A stretch of 64,000 nt of DNA from Pseudoalteromonas luteoviolacea (lineage in GTDB: Bacteria > Pseudomonadota > Gammaproteobacteria > Enterobacterales > Alteromonadaceae): the NCBI RefSeq assembly GCF_018100925.1, contig NZ_JAGJEH010000002.1, forward strand, positions 434,001 to 498,000. The letters run 5' to 3'. The notes beneath the pieces are model-generated. The model was given only the letters and a program-made list of their open reading frames with translations. It was not told the DNA's origin and did no database searches. Position numbers and translations under genes: made by a program. Below, one piece after another: positions 1-9,129 of this stretch. Each line of letters begins with the position of its first letter. The stretch's first letter is position 1.

Positions 1-1640
1 TTGTCAGCATGGAGCAATTGCCCAAAGACAGAAATACTTCTTCCAGCAATGAATACTTCATCTACACCTGAGTAGGCACGTAACAAAGAGTCGTAAGCCT
101 GCGCAGTTATAGAAAACTCCTTTTCAGCGGCGCCGGCTTTGGTTAGCACTTTGAAAAATCGTGTCCCAGCTGATATAGGCTCGTTTTTAAGTACTGTTAT
201 GGCTAAATTATCACCAGCCAGCTTTGCCTCAAGCTTATCGTAGGTATATGTGTCCCATGACGAGACAACGCGGACATCGTCTAAAGGCACGCTGCTTGTT
301 AGTGTGTAGTTGGCTGTGACTTCTCTTTGTGGGTAAATTGAAAACTCTTGATATCTATCGGCAAGCTTAATATCGTTTTCAGCGGCTGATTTACTCAGAT
401 AAACGAGCGGTATTTGCGATTCTTGCACAACGCCTGAATTATACTCAACGGTGTAAGAAACAGTATGATACTTTTTGACGTCATTCGTTGGTGGGATCTC
501 TATGGTAAGTTGGTTATGCTCTTGAGCATACATGGCTTTATCAAAGCCATTATTAATATCCCAAGCTATAGACTTTACATCCGTGGTGTCTTCTAAATCA
601 CTTTTTATGATCACTGTCTGGCCAACTGTTGCAATCTCATGTGAGCTGGTCAGTGTCAATGTGTTGTGAGCGGGTATTGACTTAACTTTTACCTGTGTCG
701 TGGCTGATTGCTTTACATCTCCTTTCATTGTGACGTTTAATGACACGGTAAAGTCGGTGTCTTGCTCAACATTTGGCGCAATGAACTGATAAATCTTTTT
801 GGTGGCAGTTGGATCTGTTGGTTGAGGGTTTGGTTCCCATAGCCACTGGTAAGAGGTTACCTCGTCAGAATTCGAAATGGTAGGCACAATACTTAACTGA
901 CCTTTTGAGGATACGGATAAGTTTTGTGGCAGTGAAACCGTTAAAGAAGGACCATCCGCTGGAGAGACCTTAACGCGTGCAGTCTGATTGTGTACACCTT
1001 CTTTGGTTTTGATAGTGATCGTTAAATAAAACTCTAATACTTCGCTTACCGAAGGAAGTTGAAGCTTCAATGTTGAGTCTCCATGATCAGACGTTAGGCT
1101 ATTGATCACTTCCTGATGATCTGGTTCAAAGTTTTCTATACTCCAAGATACCTCTTCAATTTCTGAAGTTGTCTTAAAAGGTACATTGATACTGACTTCG
1201 CTCTCTCCTTTGAACTGATATTCGTCAAGCATTTCAATTTGGGCACCGATAGTCTCAGGGTATAGCGTCACGTTGAAATTCCTTGTGACAGTCGGGTTCA
1301 CGCCATCTGATACCTCACAAGTGATCACCACAGATTGCTTTTCGGTCACCGTAGGAAATGAAATAACGGTTTCAGCTAGAGAGTTTTGTTGGAATGTTAC
1401 GTCGGAAAGAGAACTTTTCCAGTTGACAGTTAAGGTATCTTGTTCCGGATCTCTAAATTGAGTTGTTAAGGTGATTGACTCTTTTGAAAGCGCGATGCTT
1501 TCTCCGGCTAAAGCAATTGTAGGTGCTTGATTTACATTGGTGTTAGGGCGGGATGGCTCACTATTGTTTGAACCTCCACCTCCGCCACCGCCGCATGCAC
1601 TGAGGATACCGATCAATGGAGCTATGAGTAATTTACGCAT
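1..1640 (-). CDS. Ig/PKD-repeat-like surface lipoprotein, C-terminus beyond window
   Basis: An open minus-strand frame runs from ATG at 1640 to the window edge, so at least 546 residues are visible and the C-terminus is missing. The N-terminus is a type II signal peptide with lipobox LSAC, followed by a run of glycines and a Ser/Asn/Pro-rich tether typical of outer-membrane surface lipoproteins. The remainder is Thr/Ser/Val-rich with recurrent segments of about 90 residues (for example near 'VTCEVSDGVNPTV' and 'VSWSIENF'), which look like tandem Ig/PKD/cadherin-type beta-sandwich domains. No catalytic motif is visible in the part present. A role in adhesion or in carrying an unseen C-terminal domain is inference. 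It lies downstream of the RND pair on the same strand but behind a hairpin, so it is probably a separate transcript. Confidence 0.75.
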   Translation of the reverse strand, partial: MRKLLIAPLIGILSACGGGGGGGSNNSEPSRPNTNVNQAPTIALAGESIALSKESITLTTQFRDPEQDTLTVNWKSSLSDVTFQQNSLAETVISFPTVTEKQSVVITCEVSDGVNPTVTRNFNVTLYPETIGAQIEMLDEYQFKGESEVSINVPFKTTSEIEEVSWSIENFEPDHQEVINSLTSDHGDSTLKLQLPSVSEVLEFYLTITIKTKEGVHNQTARVKVSPADGPSLTVSLPQNLSVSSKGQLSIVPTISNSDEVTSYQWLWEPNPQPTDPTATKKIYQFIAPNVEQDTDFTVSLNVTMKGDVKQSATTQVKVKSIPAHNTLTLTSSHEIATVGQTVIIKSDLEDTTDVKSIAWDINNGFDKAMYAQEHNQLTIEIPPTNDVKKYHTVSYTVEYNSGVVQESQIPLVYLSKSAAENDIKLADRYQEFSIYPQREVTANYTLTSSVPLDDVRVVSSWDTYTYDKLEAKLAGDNLAITVLKNEPISAGTRFFKVLTKAGAAEKEFSITAQAYDSLLRAYSGVDEVFIAGRSISVFGQLLHAD

Positions 1641-1778
1641 TTTTAATCCTTAATATATGCTGTTTTTATTTTAGGTAATACTATCTAAATATTAACCATG
1701 TGCAAGATAGAATTCGCGAATTGAATGAAAACTGAATAGTCGGGTTGAGAAGTGTTTAGAGATTGTAATTAAGTGTAA

Positions 1779-1801
1779 GAGCCGACCTTTCGGCCGGGCT
1801 C
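1779..1801 (-). terminator. Hairpin downstream of RND permease
   Basis: On the minus strand GAGCCCGGCC and GGTCGGCTC pair across a GAAA tetraloop, 20 bp past the stop of the RND permease gene. It is followed by an AT-rich stretch (TTACACTTAATT) rather than a pure T-run. It probably ends the efflux operon transcript. Confidence 0.55.
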
Positions 1802-1820
1802 GTTCAGGAAGGGAAGGGGG

Positions 1821-4800
1821 TTAATTTACATTAGATTGTACTTGTGGTTGCTCTGTTTTAGCCTTACCCAAAACTCTGCGCACAAGTCGTTTAATGTCCT
1901 CTAGCATCACGTATTGGCAAGGAATTAACAATAAGGTAATGACAGTGGCAAACAACACACCAAATGCCAGTGATACCGCCATTGGAATAACAATTTGCGC
2001 CTGTAAGCTAGTCTCCATGATAATAGGCACTAGACCGATAAAGGTTGTTAGTGATGTTAATAGGATAGCTCTGAAGCGACGGCACCCAGCTTCAACTACG
2101 GCCTCTTTGATACTCATACCTTGTTCACGCGCTTTGTTGACAAAGTCGACCATTACCAGTGAATCATTTACGACAACACCAGCAACTGCAATGATGCCGA
2201 ACATTGAGAGCCCACTCATTGTCATACCAAGTACCATGTGACCAAATACAGCGCCAACTACACCAAATGGAATTACAGACATAATCAATAGAGGTTGTGA
2301 ATATGAACGAAGTGGAATTGCAAGCAGTGCAAAGATAATCATCATTGAGATGGCAAAGTCTCTAAATTGCTCTGCAACACTGTCCATTTCTTCTTGAATT
2401 CGACCTGCAATATTACCTGTTACACCCGGGTAACTTTCAAGCAGGCTAGGTAAGTATTCTTCGTTAATTTGCTCCGCAATTTTAAATGGCTCAGCTTTAT
2501 CAGTATCGATTGACGCCCACACACTGACCGTGCGTTTAGAGTTTTCACGGCGAATACTGCTTACGCCTTCAACGCGTTTAATGTCAGCAACTTCAATCAG
2601 TGGGATCTCGGCACCGGCAGGCGAAATGATGCGTACATCTTGAATGTCGCTAATGGCATCACGCTGTGCTTCAGGGTAGCGGACCATCACTTTGATCTCT
2701 TCACCATTTCTGAGTATGCGCTGTGCTTCGATACCGTAGTAGCTAAAGTTAACCTGAGAAGCTACATCGGCAAGTGTTAAACCCATGCTGTAAGCAAGTG
2801 GTTTTAATTCAAGCTGAATTTCATCGGTTGCAGACTGCATTGAATCATTTACGTCACCGACTCCTTCGATTGTTCTGAGCTTGTCTTTTAGCTTTTGTGC
2901 AACTTCTTTCAAGGTGTCTTTGTTCTTGCCTTCTAAACGGAAGCTAATGTCTCCGTCATCACGACCACCGTCAGAAATACTGTCTTGAATGTTTAAGTTT
3001 TTGACGCCCGGTAAAGGGGGCATGTTTTCACGCCACATGGCACTTAATTCAAATGTATCTATGGGTCGCAAATGGGGTTCAACTAATACCGCGCGAATCG
3101 TCGCATTGGTTCTACCATTCATGTTTACAGCGAAGTTTTTAACCATTACTTGGTCGTATTCTTCTTCAATTTGCTGTTCAACCTGATTCAACATGGTTTC
3201 AATCTTATTGATTGTTTCAAGTGTTGCAGTCTCAGAAGATGACAGGTTCATCTCCACTCGAATGCTTGGAAAATCATGAGGAATTTTCGGATTAGCGACA
3301 AATTTGATAAAGCCACCCATAAACAGGCCAGCACTGACAATCAAAATACACACAAAACCAACAATCACGGTATAGCGGTAATGAATACACTTTTCAATAC
3401 AAGGTCTGTAGATGTTTTCGATAAAGTGTTTTAAACCGTTGTCTAATGCTTCGCGCAAGCGGTGGAATGGGTTGTTCGGGTTACTCGGCTTGTCTTTCAT
3501 TGCTGCAAGGTGAGCGGGTAAAATTAGCTTTGACTCAATCAGTGAGAAGATTAAGCAAAGAATGATGACACCGCCAATGGCTTTTGAGAAAGCGGCTTCA
3601 GGCCCAGTAGAGAGGGTTTGTGGGAAAAATGCAGCTATGGTGGTCAGTACACCAAAAGTTGCTGGCACTGCAACTCGTTTAACGCCACGCACTACATTAT
3701 CTAAGCTATGGCCATGTTTTTCTATTTCAGCATGCGCGGATTCACCAACAACGATAGCGTCATCTACCACAATACCGAGTACGAGAATAAAGGCAAATAA
3801 AGAAGCAAGGTTAATTGTAATATCAACGGACCCGGCTGGCATGAGTAAAAACGCACCTAAGAAAGAAACCGGTAACCCCATCATGACCCAAAATGCCAAG
3901 CGAATTCTTAAAAATAGTGCCAGCATTAGCATAACCAGTGCGCCACCGATGATCATGTTTTCAATCATCATGTTAAGGCGACCTTCTAGGTAGTAGGTAA
4001 AGTCTAAAAATGGTTCTAATTTAACGCCTTGGGGTAATTGGCCTTGCTTTTCTTTTAAGTAGTTTTTAATGATCCCAGCAATGTTGGTGATGTCTTGATC
4101 TTTCGACGCACGCACTTCATAAATAAGCGAGTTTTTGCCATTGTACAGTGAGTACATCAGGCCTTCTTCAAAGCCATCAGATATTGTAGCGACGTCACCT
4201 AAACGAATTTGTGCGCCATCTTCTAATGTTATTAGCGGCAGCTGCTCGAAATCGTGACCGCGATAGGCCTGGTTTTCCACTCGCATTGAAATATAACCAT
4301 TATCCGAACGGATCTGACCTGCGGACATATTTGCTGAGTAATTACGTACGGCATCCGCAATATTTCTAAAGGTCAGCCCATATTCACGCAATTTATCAGG
4401 GCTTACTTCTATGCCTATCTCATAATCAAGGCCACTGTTAAATGAGATCAAGTTGACGCCGGGTAAAGCCAGCATTTCATCATGCAAATTGTTACCAAGG
4501 CGTTTTAGCTCTTGAAAGCTCATGTCACCATTCAAAGTGAGTAACATTACTTCTTGTTCATTTTTCTCATTGCGAATAACAGGGCGTTCCATACCAGCAG
4601 GAAACGTTGAGATTGCGTCAACTTGCATTTTGACTTCATCTAGTACTTCTTTTGGTTCGTACTGGTGGTCTACTTCAATCCAAGTTTGAGAGAAGCCTCT
4701 ATTTGAGTAGGTTATCAGTCGTTTTATTCCTTCAAGGCCTTCCATCGACTCTTCAACTTTGATGGTAATACCTTCTTCTACCTCTTGTGGGGCAGCCCCT

Positions 4801-4970
4801 GGGTAGACTGCTTGAATACTTAGCCAGTAGTTTTTGCCCTGTGGAAAAAGTTGTTTTTGAATTGTAAATGCAGTTAGTAAACCACCGACAAGGATAAAAA
4901 TCATCAGCAAGTTTGCCGCAACAGGGTTGCGTGCAAACCAGGCTATTAAGCCTTTTTCTTGAGTATCCAT
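1821..4970 (-). CDS. RND (AcrB/HAE1-type) efflux transporter permease
   Basis: An inner-membrane proton-driven drug/lipophile exporter subunit of 1,049 residues, the usual RND length. The N-terminus carries the family signature 'FARNPVAANLL' and the first membrane helix. Two repeats of a periplasmic porter domain plus six helices follow (helix clusters about residues 335-540 and 870-1015). The proton-relay region 'VLGIVVDDAIVVGE' in helix 4 has the paired Asp residues of the family. The start is supported by GAGGAG just upstream, lying in the last codons of the adaptor gene (6 bp between adaptor stop and this ATG), so the two are translationally coupled. Substrate is unknown. No outer-membrane TolC-like gene is adjacent, so a shared TolC is assumed. 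Confidence 0.93.
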   Translation of the reverse strand: MDTQEKGLIAWFARNPVAANLLMIFILVGGLLTAFTIQKQLFPQGKNYWLSIQAVYPGAAPQEVEEGITIKVEESMEGLEGIKRLITYSNRGFSQTWIEVDHQYEPKEVLDEVKMQVDAISTFPAGMERPVIRNEKNEQEVMLLTLNGDMSFQELKRLGNNLHDEMLALPGVNLISFNSGLDYEIGIEVSPDKLREYGLTFRNIADAVRNYSANMSAGQIRSDNGYISMRVENQAYRGHDFEQLPLITLEDGAQIRLGDVATISDGFEEGLMYSLYNGKNSLIYEVRASKDQDITNIAGIIKNYLKEKQGQLPQGVKLEPFLDFTYYLEGRLNMMIENMIIGGALVMLMLALFLRIRLAFWVMMGLPVSFLGAFLLMPAGSVDITINLASLFAFILVLGIVVDDAIVVGESAHAEIEKHGHSLDNVVRGVKRVAVPATFGVLTTIAAFFPQTLSTGPEAAFSKAIGGVIILCLIFSLIESKLILPAHLAAMKDKPSNPNNPFHRLREALDNGLKHFIENIYRPCIEKCIHYRYTVIVGFVCILIVSAGLFMGGFIKFVANPKIPHDFPSIRVEMNLSSSETATLETINKIETMLNQVEQQIEEEYDQVMVKNFAVNMNGRTNATIRAVLVEPHLRPIDTFELSAMWRENMPPLPGVKNLNIQDSISDGGRDDGDISFRLEGKNKDTLKEVAQKLKDKLRTIEGVGDVNDSMQSATDEIQLELKPLAYSMGLTLADVASQVNFSYYGIEAQRILRNGEEIKVMVRYPEAQRDAISDIQDVRIISPAGAEIPLIEVADIKRVEGVSSIRRENSKRTVSVWASIDTDKAEPFKIAEQINEEYLPSLLESYPGVTGNIAGRIQEEMDSVAEQFRDFAISMMIIFALLAIPLRSYSQPLLIMSVIPFGVVGAVFGHMVLGMTMSGLSMFGIIAVAGVVVNDSLVMVDFVNKAREQGMSIKEAVVEAGCRRFRAILLTSLTTFIGLVPIIMETSLQAQIVIPMAVSLAFGVLFATVITLLLIPCQYVMLEDIKRLVRRVLGKAKTEQPQVQSNVN

Positions 4971-4976
4971 TGGCCA

Positions 4977-6152
4977 TTACTCCTCTTTTAACGCAAGGGC
5001 AGTAGATGGTGATGCAACTTGGCTATCATCAAGGCTCAGCTGCATGCCCTCGGTAGGGAATTCAAGCGAGGAAGTGATCAGTTGTTGACCAGTCTCAAGT
5101 CCTTGGTTTGCTACAATGAGGCCATCGTACTCTCTAACAACGTTGAGTTTCTTAAATGATAAAGTACGGTCTTGATTAAGAATGGCGACTTGCCCATCGC
5201 GTACTAAATGATGAGGGATCTCTACCGCATTGGTAAGTAATTTACCTTTGATTTGGGCGTTTAAATATGCGCCAAATCGCAGCGGCGCTTGTGCATTGTC
5301 GTAAGGACGTTCTACTTGAGCTACTAGGTAAGTCATGCGGCTTCGGTTATCAATAACACCTTCACTACGGACAATTTTACCTTGCCAACTCACGTCTTGA
5401 CCCGCTACTTTAGCGGTCAGCGTTACATCTGCATTTAGACCGTTTTGGTTGAGATGTTGCAACTCGTTGTCAGCTACGGGCAAGCGGATCTCAGCCACTG
5501 AAATTGCATTTAATACGCCTACTGAGCTGCCTAAATTGACAACACTCCCTAAGCTTAATGCTCGGTTTTCGATAATCGCATCATAAGGTGCTTTAACATA
5601 AGTGCGCTCTAAATTTCTTTTAGCTCGTTTTACACTTGCTTGAGCTGCTTTGAATCGTGCAAGCTTCTCGGCCAATTGTGGCTTTCTAAGATATAGTTCA
5701 GAAGGGATCGTGGAGTTTGCGTTACTTTTTATACGTTCCCACTCGGTTTTTGCAACATGTGCCTGTGCTTGTTCTATTTCTAATGCTGAGCTTGCTTGAG
5801 CGAGGGTCGCTTCGGCATCAATAAGCGCGGCTTCGTAGTCATTTGGGTCAATACGTGCTAGCACTTCCCCTTTTTTGACAAATCCACCTTTAACAAATTG
5901 CTCGGAAAGCTCAATAATTTGACCACTGACCTGAGCAACTAATTGGGTGCTGTATTTTGGTTTTACAATACCATAGGAGTTTACAGACATTTCTATGGGG
6001 GCAACATTAATAGGTGTTACTTCAACCAGCGGGTGAATGACTTTTTTGGGTTTTTCAGCGGGGGGTGTTTTCATTGACGAAAACGCAATTGCGCTTGCTA
6101 TGCCGCCAAGTAGTACCACGCCGGGTAATATAATTTGTTTTTTACTAGCCAC
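4977..6152 (-). CDS. RND periplasmic adaptor (membrane fusion protein)
   Basis: HlyD/AcrA-type adaptor linking the downstream RND permease to an outer-membrane channel. After an N-terminal membrane anchor ('IILPGVVLLGGIASAIAFS') come a lipoyl/barrel-sandwich half ('VAQVSGQI', 'VKKGEVLARIDPNDY'), an alpha-hairpin (about 105-165), the second lipoyl half ('VKAPYDAIIENRALSLGSVV') and a beta-barrel. I chose GTG at 6152 (391 residues) because AGGAAGG precedes it at suitable spacing and the protein then begins directly with the anchor. An in-frame start at 6278 would add 42 residues without family resemblance. First gene of the two-gene efflux operon. Confidence 0.88.
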   Translation of the reverse strand: MASKKQIILPGVVLLGGIASAIAFSSMKTPPAEKPKKVIHPLVEVTPINVAPIEMSVNSYGIVKPKYSTQLVAQVSGQIIELSEQFVKGGFVKKGEVLARIDPNDYEAALIDAEATLAQASSALEIEQAQAHVAKTEWERIKSNANSTIPSELYLRKPQLAEKLARFKAAQASVKRAKRNLERTYVKAPYDAIIENRALSLGSVVNLGSSVGVLNAISVAEIRLPVADNELQHLNQNGLNADVTLTAKVAGQDVSWQGKIVRSEGVIDNRSRMTYLVAQVERPYDNAQAPLRFGAYLNAQIKGKLLTNAVEIPHHLVRDGQVAILNQDRTLSFKKLNVVREYDGLIVANQGLETGQQLITSSLEFPTEGMQLSLDDSQVASPSTALALKEE

Positions 6153-6397
6153 GATGTTAATTCCTTCCTGAATTGACAATTGAGATACGCTGGTACTTAC
6201 CGTGAACGCATCGGTTAGTTTGAATAATACGTCAATAGTTATTTCAAGGTGTTTTGATCTGTGCTCAATATGTAACAAAGCATTGCGACATAAATACTGC
6301 AGTTACAATTGCAAAAATTTGTACATTTTTTGAGTTGAGATACATACATCGTATTATTCGCCGCGTATAATGGAGGCTTTTTGATGGTTGGCTCAAA

Positions 6398-6628
6398 ATG
6401 GACTGTAGATTAGGTTGTGGGGCATGCTGTATAGCCCCGAGTATCAGCTCGTTGGGGAAGGCTGCTAATATCCGCTGTGAATACTTAAATGACAACAACT
6501 TATGCTCTATTTTTGGGCTACCGGAGCGCCCTAAAGTTTGTAGTGATTTTAAAGCGGATAGGGAAACGTGTGGGAGTTCAAATGAAGAGGCGATGGCAAA
6601 TTTAATCTATTTAGAAGCCGTTACCTAA
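6398..6628 (+). CDS. YkgJ-family cysteine-cluster protein
   Basis: A 76-residue protein with the YkgJ/UPF0153 cysteine pattern: 'CRLGCGACC' at the N-terminus, then 'CEYL', 'CSIF', 'RPKVC' and a late 'ETC'. Such proteins are thought to bind Zn or an Fe-S cluster. Their biochemical role is not established. It is divergent from the RND adaptor operon, with about 245 bp between the two starts. No strong ribosome site precedes the ATG, but the family alignment begins right at 'MDCRLGCGACC', which supports this start. Confidence 0.85.
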   Translation: MDCRLGCGACCIAPSISSLGKAANIRCEYLNDNNLCSIFGLPERPKVCSDFKADRETCGSSNEEAMANLIYLEAVT

Positions 6629-6725
6629 ATTGCATTAAATCCAATTTAGTAGATAAAGCGCACTCAACTGGTTTCAAAAAATGGCAGTAAACGTTGTTGG
6701 TCGTTACTACCATACCACTTTGTTT

Positions 6726-7100
6726 TTATTGGATATTAATTTTTTTAGATAATGGAAATTCAGAAAAATTGACTTCCTTCCAACCAAACTTCATAAAATT
6801 ACGAATATTGCCATGATCGTCACCAGTCGGGTTTTCTAGCACGTCTTTTCGATAAAAACGTCCAAAGCAATGCAATGTGGCTTGCTCTGATAAACCATGT
6901 AATTTGGCGAATGCTAAAATTTTACAAGAGCCAAGGTTGGTACCTGCCTCATTCTCTTGCTCACCGTTTGTAAAACTAGTTGGTGTGAATTCAAAATGAG
7001 TGTCTATAAGTGAAATGGTCTGTTCAAACTCTACCGATTCTCCTTGTTCTGTTACACGACTAATAAAGCGCTCAACACTTTCCGATTGTATATTTGCCAT
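6726..7100 (-). CDS. HopJ type III effector-family protein
   Basis: A 124-residue protein matching the HopJ (DUF1860-like) family by its overall pattern: an N-terminal helix ending 'FEQTISLIDTHFEFTPTSFTNG', then 'NEAGTNLGSCKILAFA', and C-terminal 'FYRKDVL..PTGDDHGNIRNF..FGW'. Despite the family name, these proteins are widespread in free-living marine gammaproteobacteria that lack type III secretion, and their function there is unknown. The start is supported by AGGAG 8 bp upstream of the ATG. Monocistronic in appearance, convergent with the YkgJ-like gene. Confidence 0.85.
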   Translation of the reverse strand: MANIQSESVERFISRVTEQGESVEFEQTISLIDTHFEFTPTSFTNGEQENEAGTNLGSCKILAFAKLHGLSEQATLHCFGRFYRKDVLENPTGDDHGNIRNFMKFGWKEVNFSEFPLSKKINIQ

Positions 7101-7261
7101 AATGCAAACTCCTGCTAAAAACCCATATTATCCTTTTTTAGGTAAATGAAGCATAGTGAATTTTCGTCTTGTTCACTTTACTTTTAATAGCTTAAGCCGA
7201 TGTTAGCAAAGGATTTGTGTTATACTTGTGAGGTGTCAGAAAGAGGAGGTAAATTATTCGA

Positions 7262-8620
7262 GTGAGCACCGCAAAACTAAGCCAAGACGAAAGCCTATCA
7301 TTTAAAATCAATTATCAGCTCCTACCAAAAGAGACAAATCAACTTGACCTATACTTTTCCATCCCGGTTGATATGGGGATCAATGCTAATACACTCAATG
7401 AAGTAGACTACTTCAATGCAAATATAAAATGCCATAGCGCCTATTACTCTGAACAATTGCACTTGCCATTGGTTCGAAGTCGTTTTATCAGTCAAAGCAA
7501 AGGGCAAAAAAGTGATTATCGTGTCAACTTAAACTTATTTTGTTATCAGATCAGGATTGCACTGGATGCAGACGTAAAGCAAACCCTTAAACTTAAGCAA
7601 GCAGAAGAGTTTTACCCAGCCGCGATAGAGCTTGTAGAGCAAACATCAAAGCTTTTAGTGAAGTTGCGCCGTTATACACCACCGGACAATCGGCTTAAAT
7701 CTTACTTTCAAAATGCTGATAATTATTTAAGTTGGCATACTGAGCAAGCCTTTTTAAAGTTACTTGCCAGAGGTCCTAAATCAAGTGATTACAGCAAAGA
7801 GCGCAGTGACGTCATTGATTTTTGTAAACAAGAAAACCGCTATCGTGAAAAACACAGTTATAACTCTCAGGTTACACTAGAGGATCCCAATCGCATTACC
7901 AATAAAATGCGCTTACTCGAAAGATTGATAGAGTATGGTGTGGTTTTCAACAAAGAAACGGTTAATCTGGGGGCAAATCTAAAGCGTCTTGCTCGAGGGG
8001 CTGTGACTGCGGTTATTATGGCGTTTGTGATGTATTTGGTGCTCAATGCCCGCTCAAACTTTGAGGAAATTACCGTGGCGTTAATTGCGCTTCTCGGTGT
8101 GATCTATGGTCTAAGAGAAACGTTTAAAGATGATTTAACACAGTGGGCGTGGCGTAAGGTGCAAAAAGGCCGGCCTAAATGGCGCAACAAATTCAAAAAC
8201 TCAGTCAATGATGAAACAATTTGCACTCAAACGATTTGGCTAGAGCACATTAAGAAAAGAGATATTCCAGAAGACGTTGATATACTTCTCAAAAAACGAG
8301 GCCGACAAAATCGACAAGAAGCCAATTTGTTACACTTTAGCTGTAAGAATTCGGTGCAAATAGATGAGTTTCTACCTGGATATGAAGAGGTACAGCAACG
8401 TATAACGTTTAATATGAGTTCTTTCGCGCGCTACCTTAAAAAAGGAGCTGGGAAGTTATACAGTCTAGAGGGCCACAAAGTTTCTAAAAACTCAGTAGAG
8501 CGCAGATATCAAATAAATCTTGTAATGCGTTTTAAATCGGGCGAAGACATACAACTGGAGCGCTACAAACTGACCATGAACCGCTCTGAGATTGTTGCGA
8601 TAGAGCAAATGAAGGACTAG
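7262..8620 (+). CDS. Conserved hypothetical protein with two central membrane helices
   Basis: A 452-residue protein starting at GTG 7262, preceded by GAGGAGGT. I do not recognise the family. Residues 1-225 are soluble and charged, with basic segments ('KLRRYTPPDNRLKSYF'). A helical hairpin at about 245-285 ('AVTAVIMAFVMYLVL' and 'ITVALIALLGVIYGL') would span the inner membrane. The C-terminal 165 residues are again soluble, rich in Lys/Arg, and end in beta-rich sequence. The two hydrophobic segments close together put both large domains on the same side, probably the cytoplasm. No catalytic motif is seen. It stands alone between convergent neighbours. Confidence 0.75.
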   Translation: MSTAKLSQDESLSFKINYQLLPKETNQLDLYFSIPVDMGINANTLNEVDYFNANIKCHSAYYSEQLHLPLVRSRFISQSKGQKSDYRVNLNLFCYQIRIALDADVKQTLKLKQAEEFYPAAIELVEQTSKLLVKLRRYTPPDNRLKSYFQNADNYLSWHTEQAFLKLLARGPKSSDYSKERSDVIDFCKQENRYREKHSYNSQVTLEDPNRITNKMRLLERLIEYGVVFNKETVNLGANLKRLARGAVTAVIMAFVMYLVLNARSNFEEITVALIALLGVIYGLRETFKDDLTQWAWRKVQKGRPKWRNKFKNSVNDETICTQTIWLEHIKKRDIPEDVDILLKKRGRQNRQEANLLHFSCKNSVQIDEFLPGYEEVQQRITFNMSSFARYLKKGAGKLYSLEGHKVSKNSVERRYQINLVMRFKSGEDIQLERYKLTMNRSEIVAIEQMKD

Positions 8621-8669
8621 TCAAAGTTATTATATAGCTAAGATTTGTATCATCGCTGTCTTATCAGCT

Positions 8670-9029
8670 TTAGTTCGACTGGAAAAATATAAGTTTATTG
8701 CCAAATGGATCTGAAATAGCCATTTCTATCCCCCAGGGCTGCTCGCTAATCCCTGGTCTTGCATGTTTGAATTGTTTGGCGGTTAATTGTGTGTGGTAGG
8801 ATTTAAGGTCGTCGCATTCGATTCGAATGCTTGCCCCAGGTGACGCATCGCCATAGTGCTCGGAAATATGCAATATGCAGTTGTCTTTAGAAATTTGCAT
8901 GTATACGGGTAAATCAGTTTCAAACTGGTGTTTCCAATCTAACTTGAACCCCAAAAATTCAAGGTAAAAAGCGTGTGCAACATGCTCATCAAAGCTGCGA
9001 ATAATGGGGATGATCGAACGAAGTGCCAT
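8670..9029 (-). CDS. Glyoxalase/bleomycin-resistance (VOC) superfamily protein
   Basis: A 119-residue single VOC domain resembling Ble/glyoxalase-type proteins: N-terminal 'IPIIRSFDEHVAHAFYLEFLGF', central 'DNCILHISEHYGD' and C-terminal 'GIEMAISDPFGNKLIFFQ'. His at 'CILHISEH' and the acidic residue in the last strand sit where metal or drug-contact residues occur in the fold. Whether it is an enzyme or a drug-binding resistance protein cannot be told from sequence. AGAGGG upstream supports the ATG. Confidence 0.85.
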   Translation of the reverse strand: MALRSIIPIIRSFDEHVAHAFYLEFLGFKLDWKHQFETDLPVYMQISKDNCILHISEHYGDASPGASIRIECDDLKSYHTQLTAKQFKHARPGISEQPWGIEMAISDPFGNKLIFFQSN

Positions 9030-9086
9030 AGTAGCCCTCTACTAACAGAATCTAAATGATCCGCAACAGCTAACAGCACACTGTAC

Positions 9087-9117
9087 GGCTTCGACTAACA
9101 CAAAGTTAGACGAAGCC
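9087..9117 (-). terminator. Strong hairpin after the lipid-transfer-like operon
   Basis: GGCTTCGTCTAAC and GTTAGTCGAAGCC form a near-perfect 13-bp stem with a 5-nt loop, 13 bp beyond the stop of the vitellogenin-like gene (minus strand). It lacks a T-run, so it could also act on either strand between this gene and the VOC gene. Confidence 0.5.
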
Positions 9118-9129
9118 AATACAAAAATA

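Noticed and set aside
3562..3993. Plus-strand 143-codon ORF inside the RND permease gene
   Set aside because: Antisense shadow of strongly conserved transmembrane coding sequence.
1821..6152. RND efflux pair as the exporter of the polyketide product
   Set aside because: It is about 27 kb away with many unrelated genes between. Nothing in the sequence links it to the cluster.
6265..6498. Minus-strand 77-codon ORF overlapping the YkgJ-like gene
   Set aside because: Antisense to a clear cysteine-cluster gene and to the promoter region; no signal of its own.
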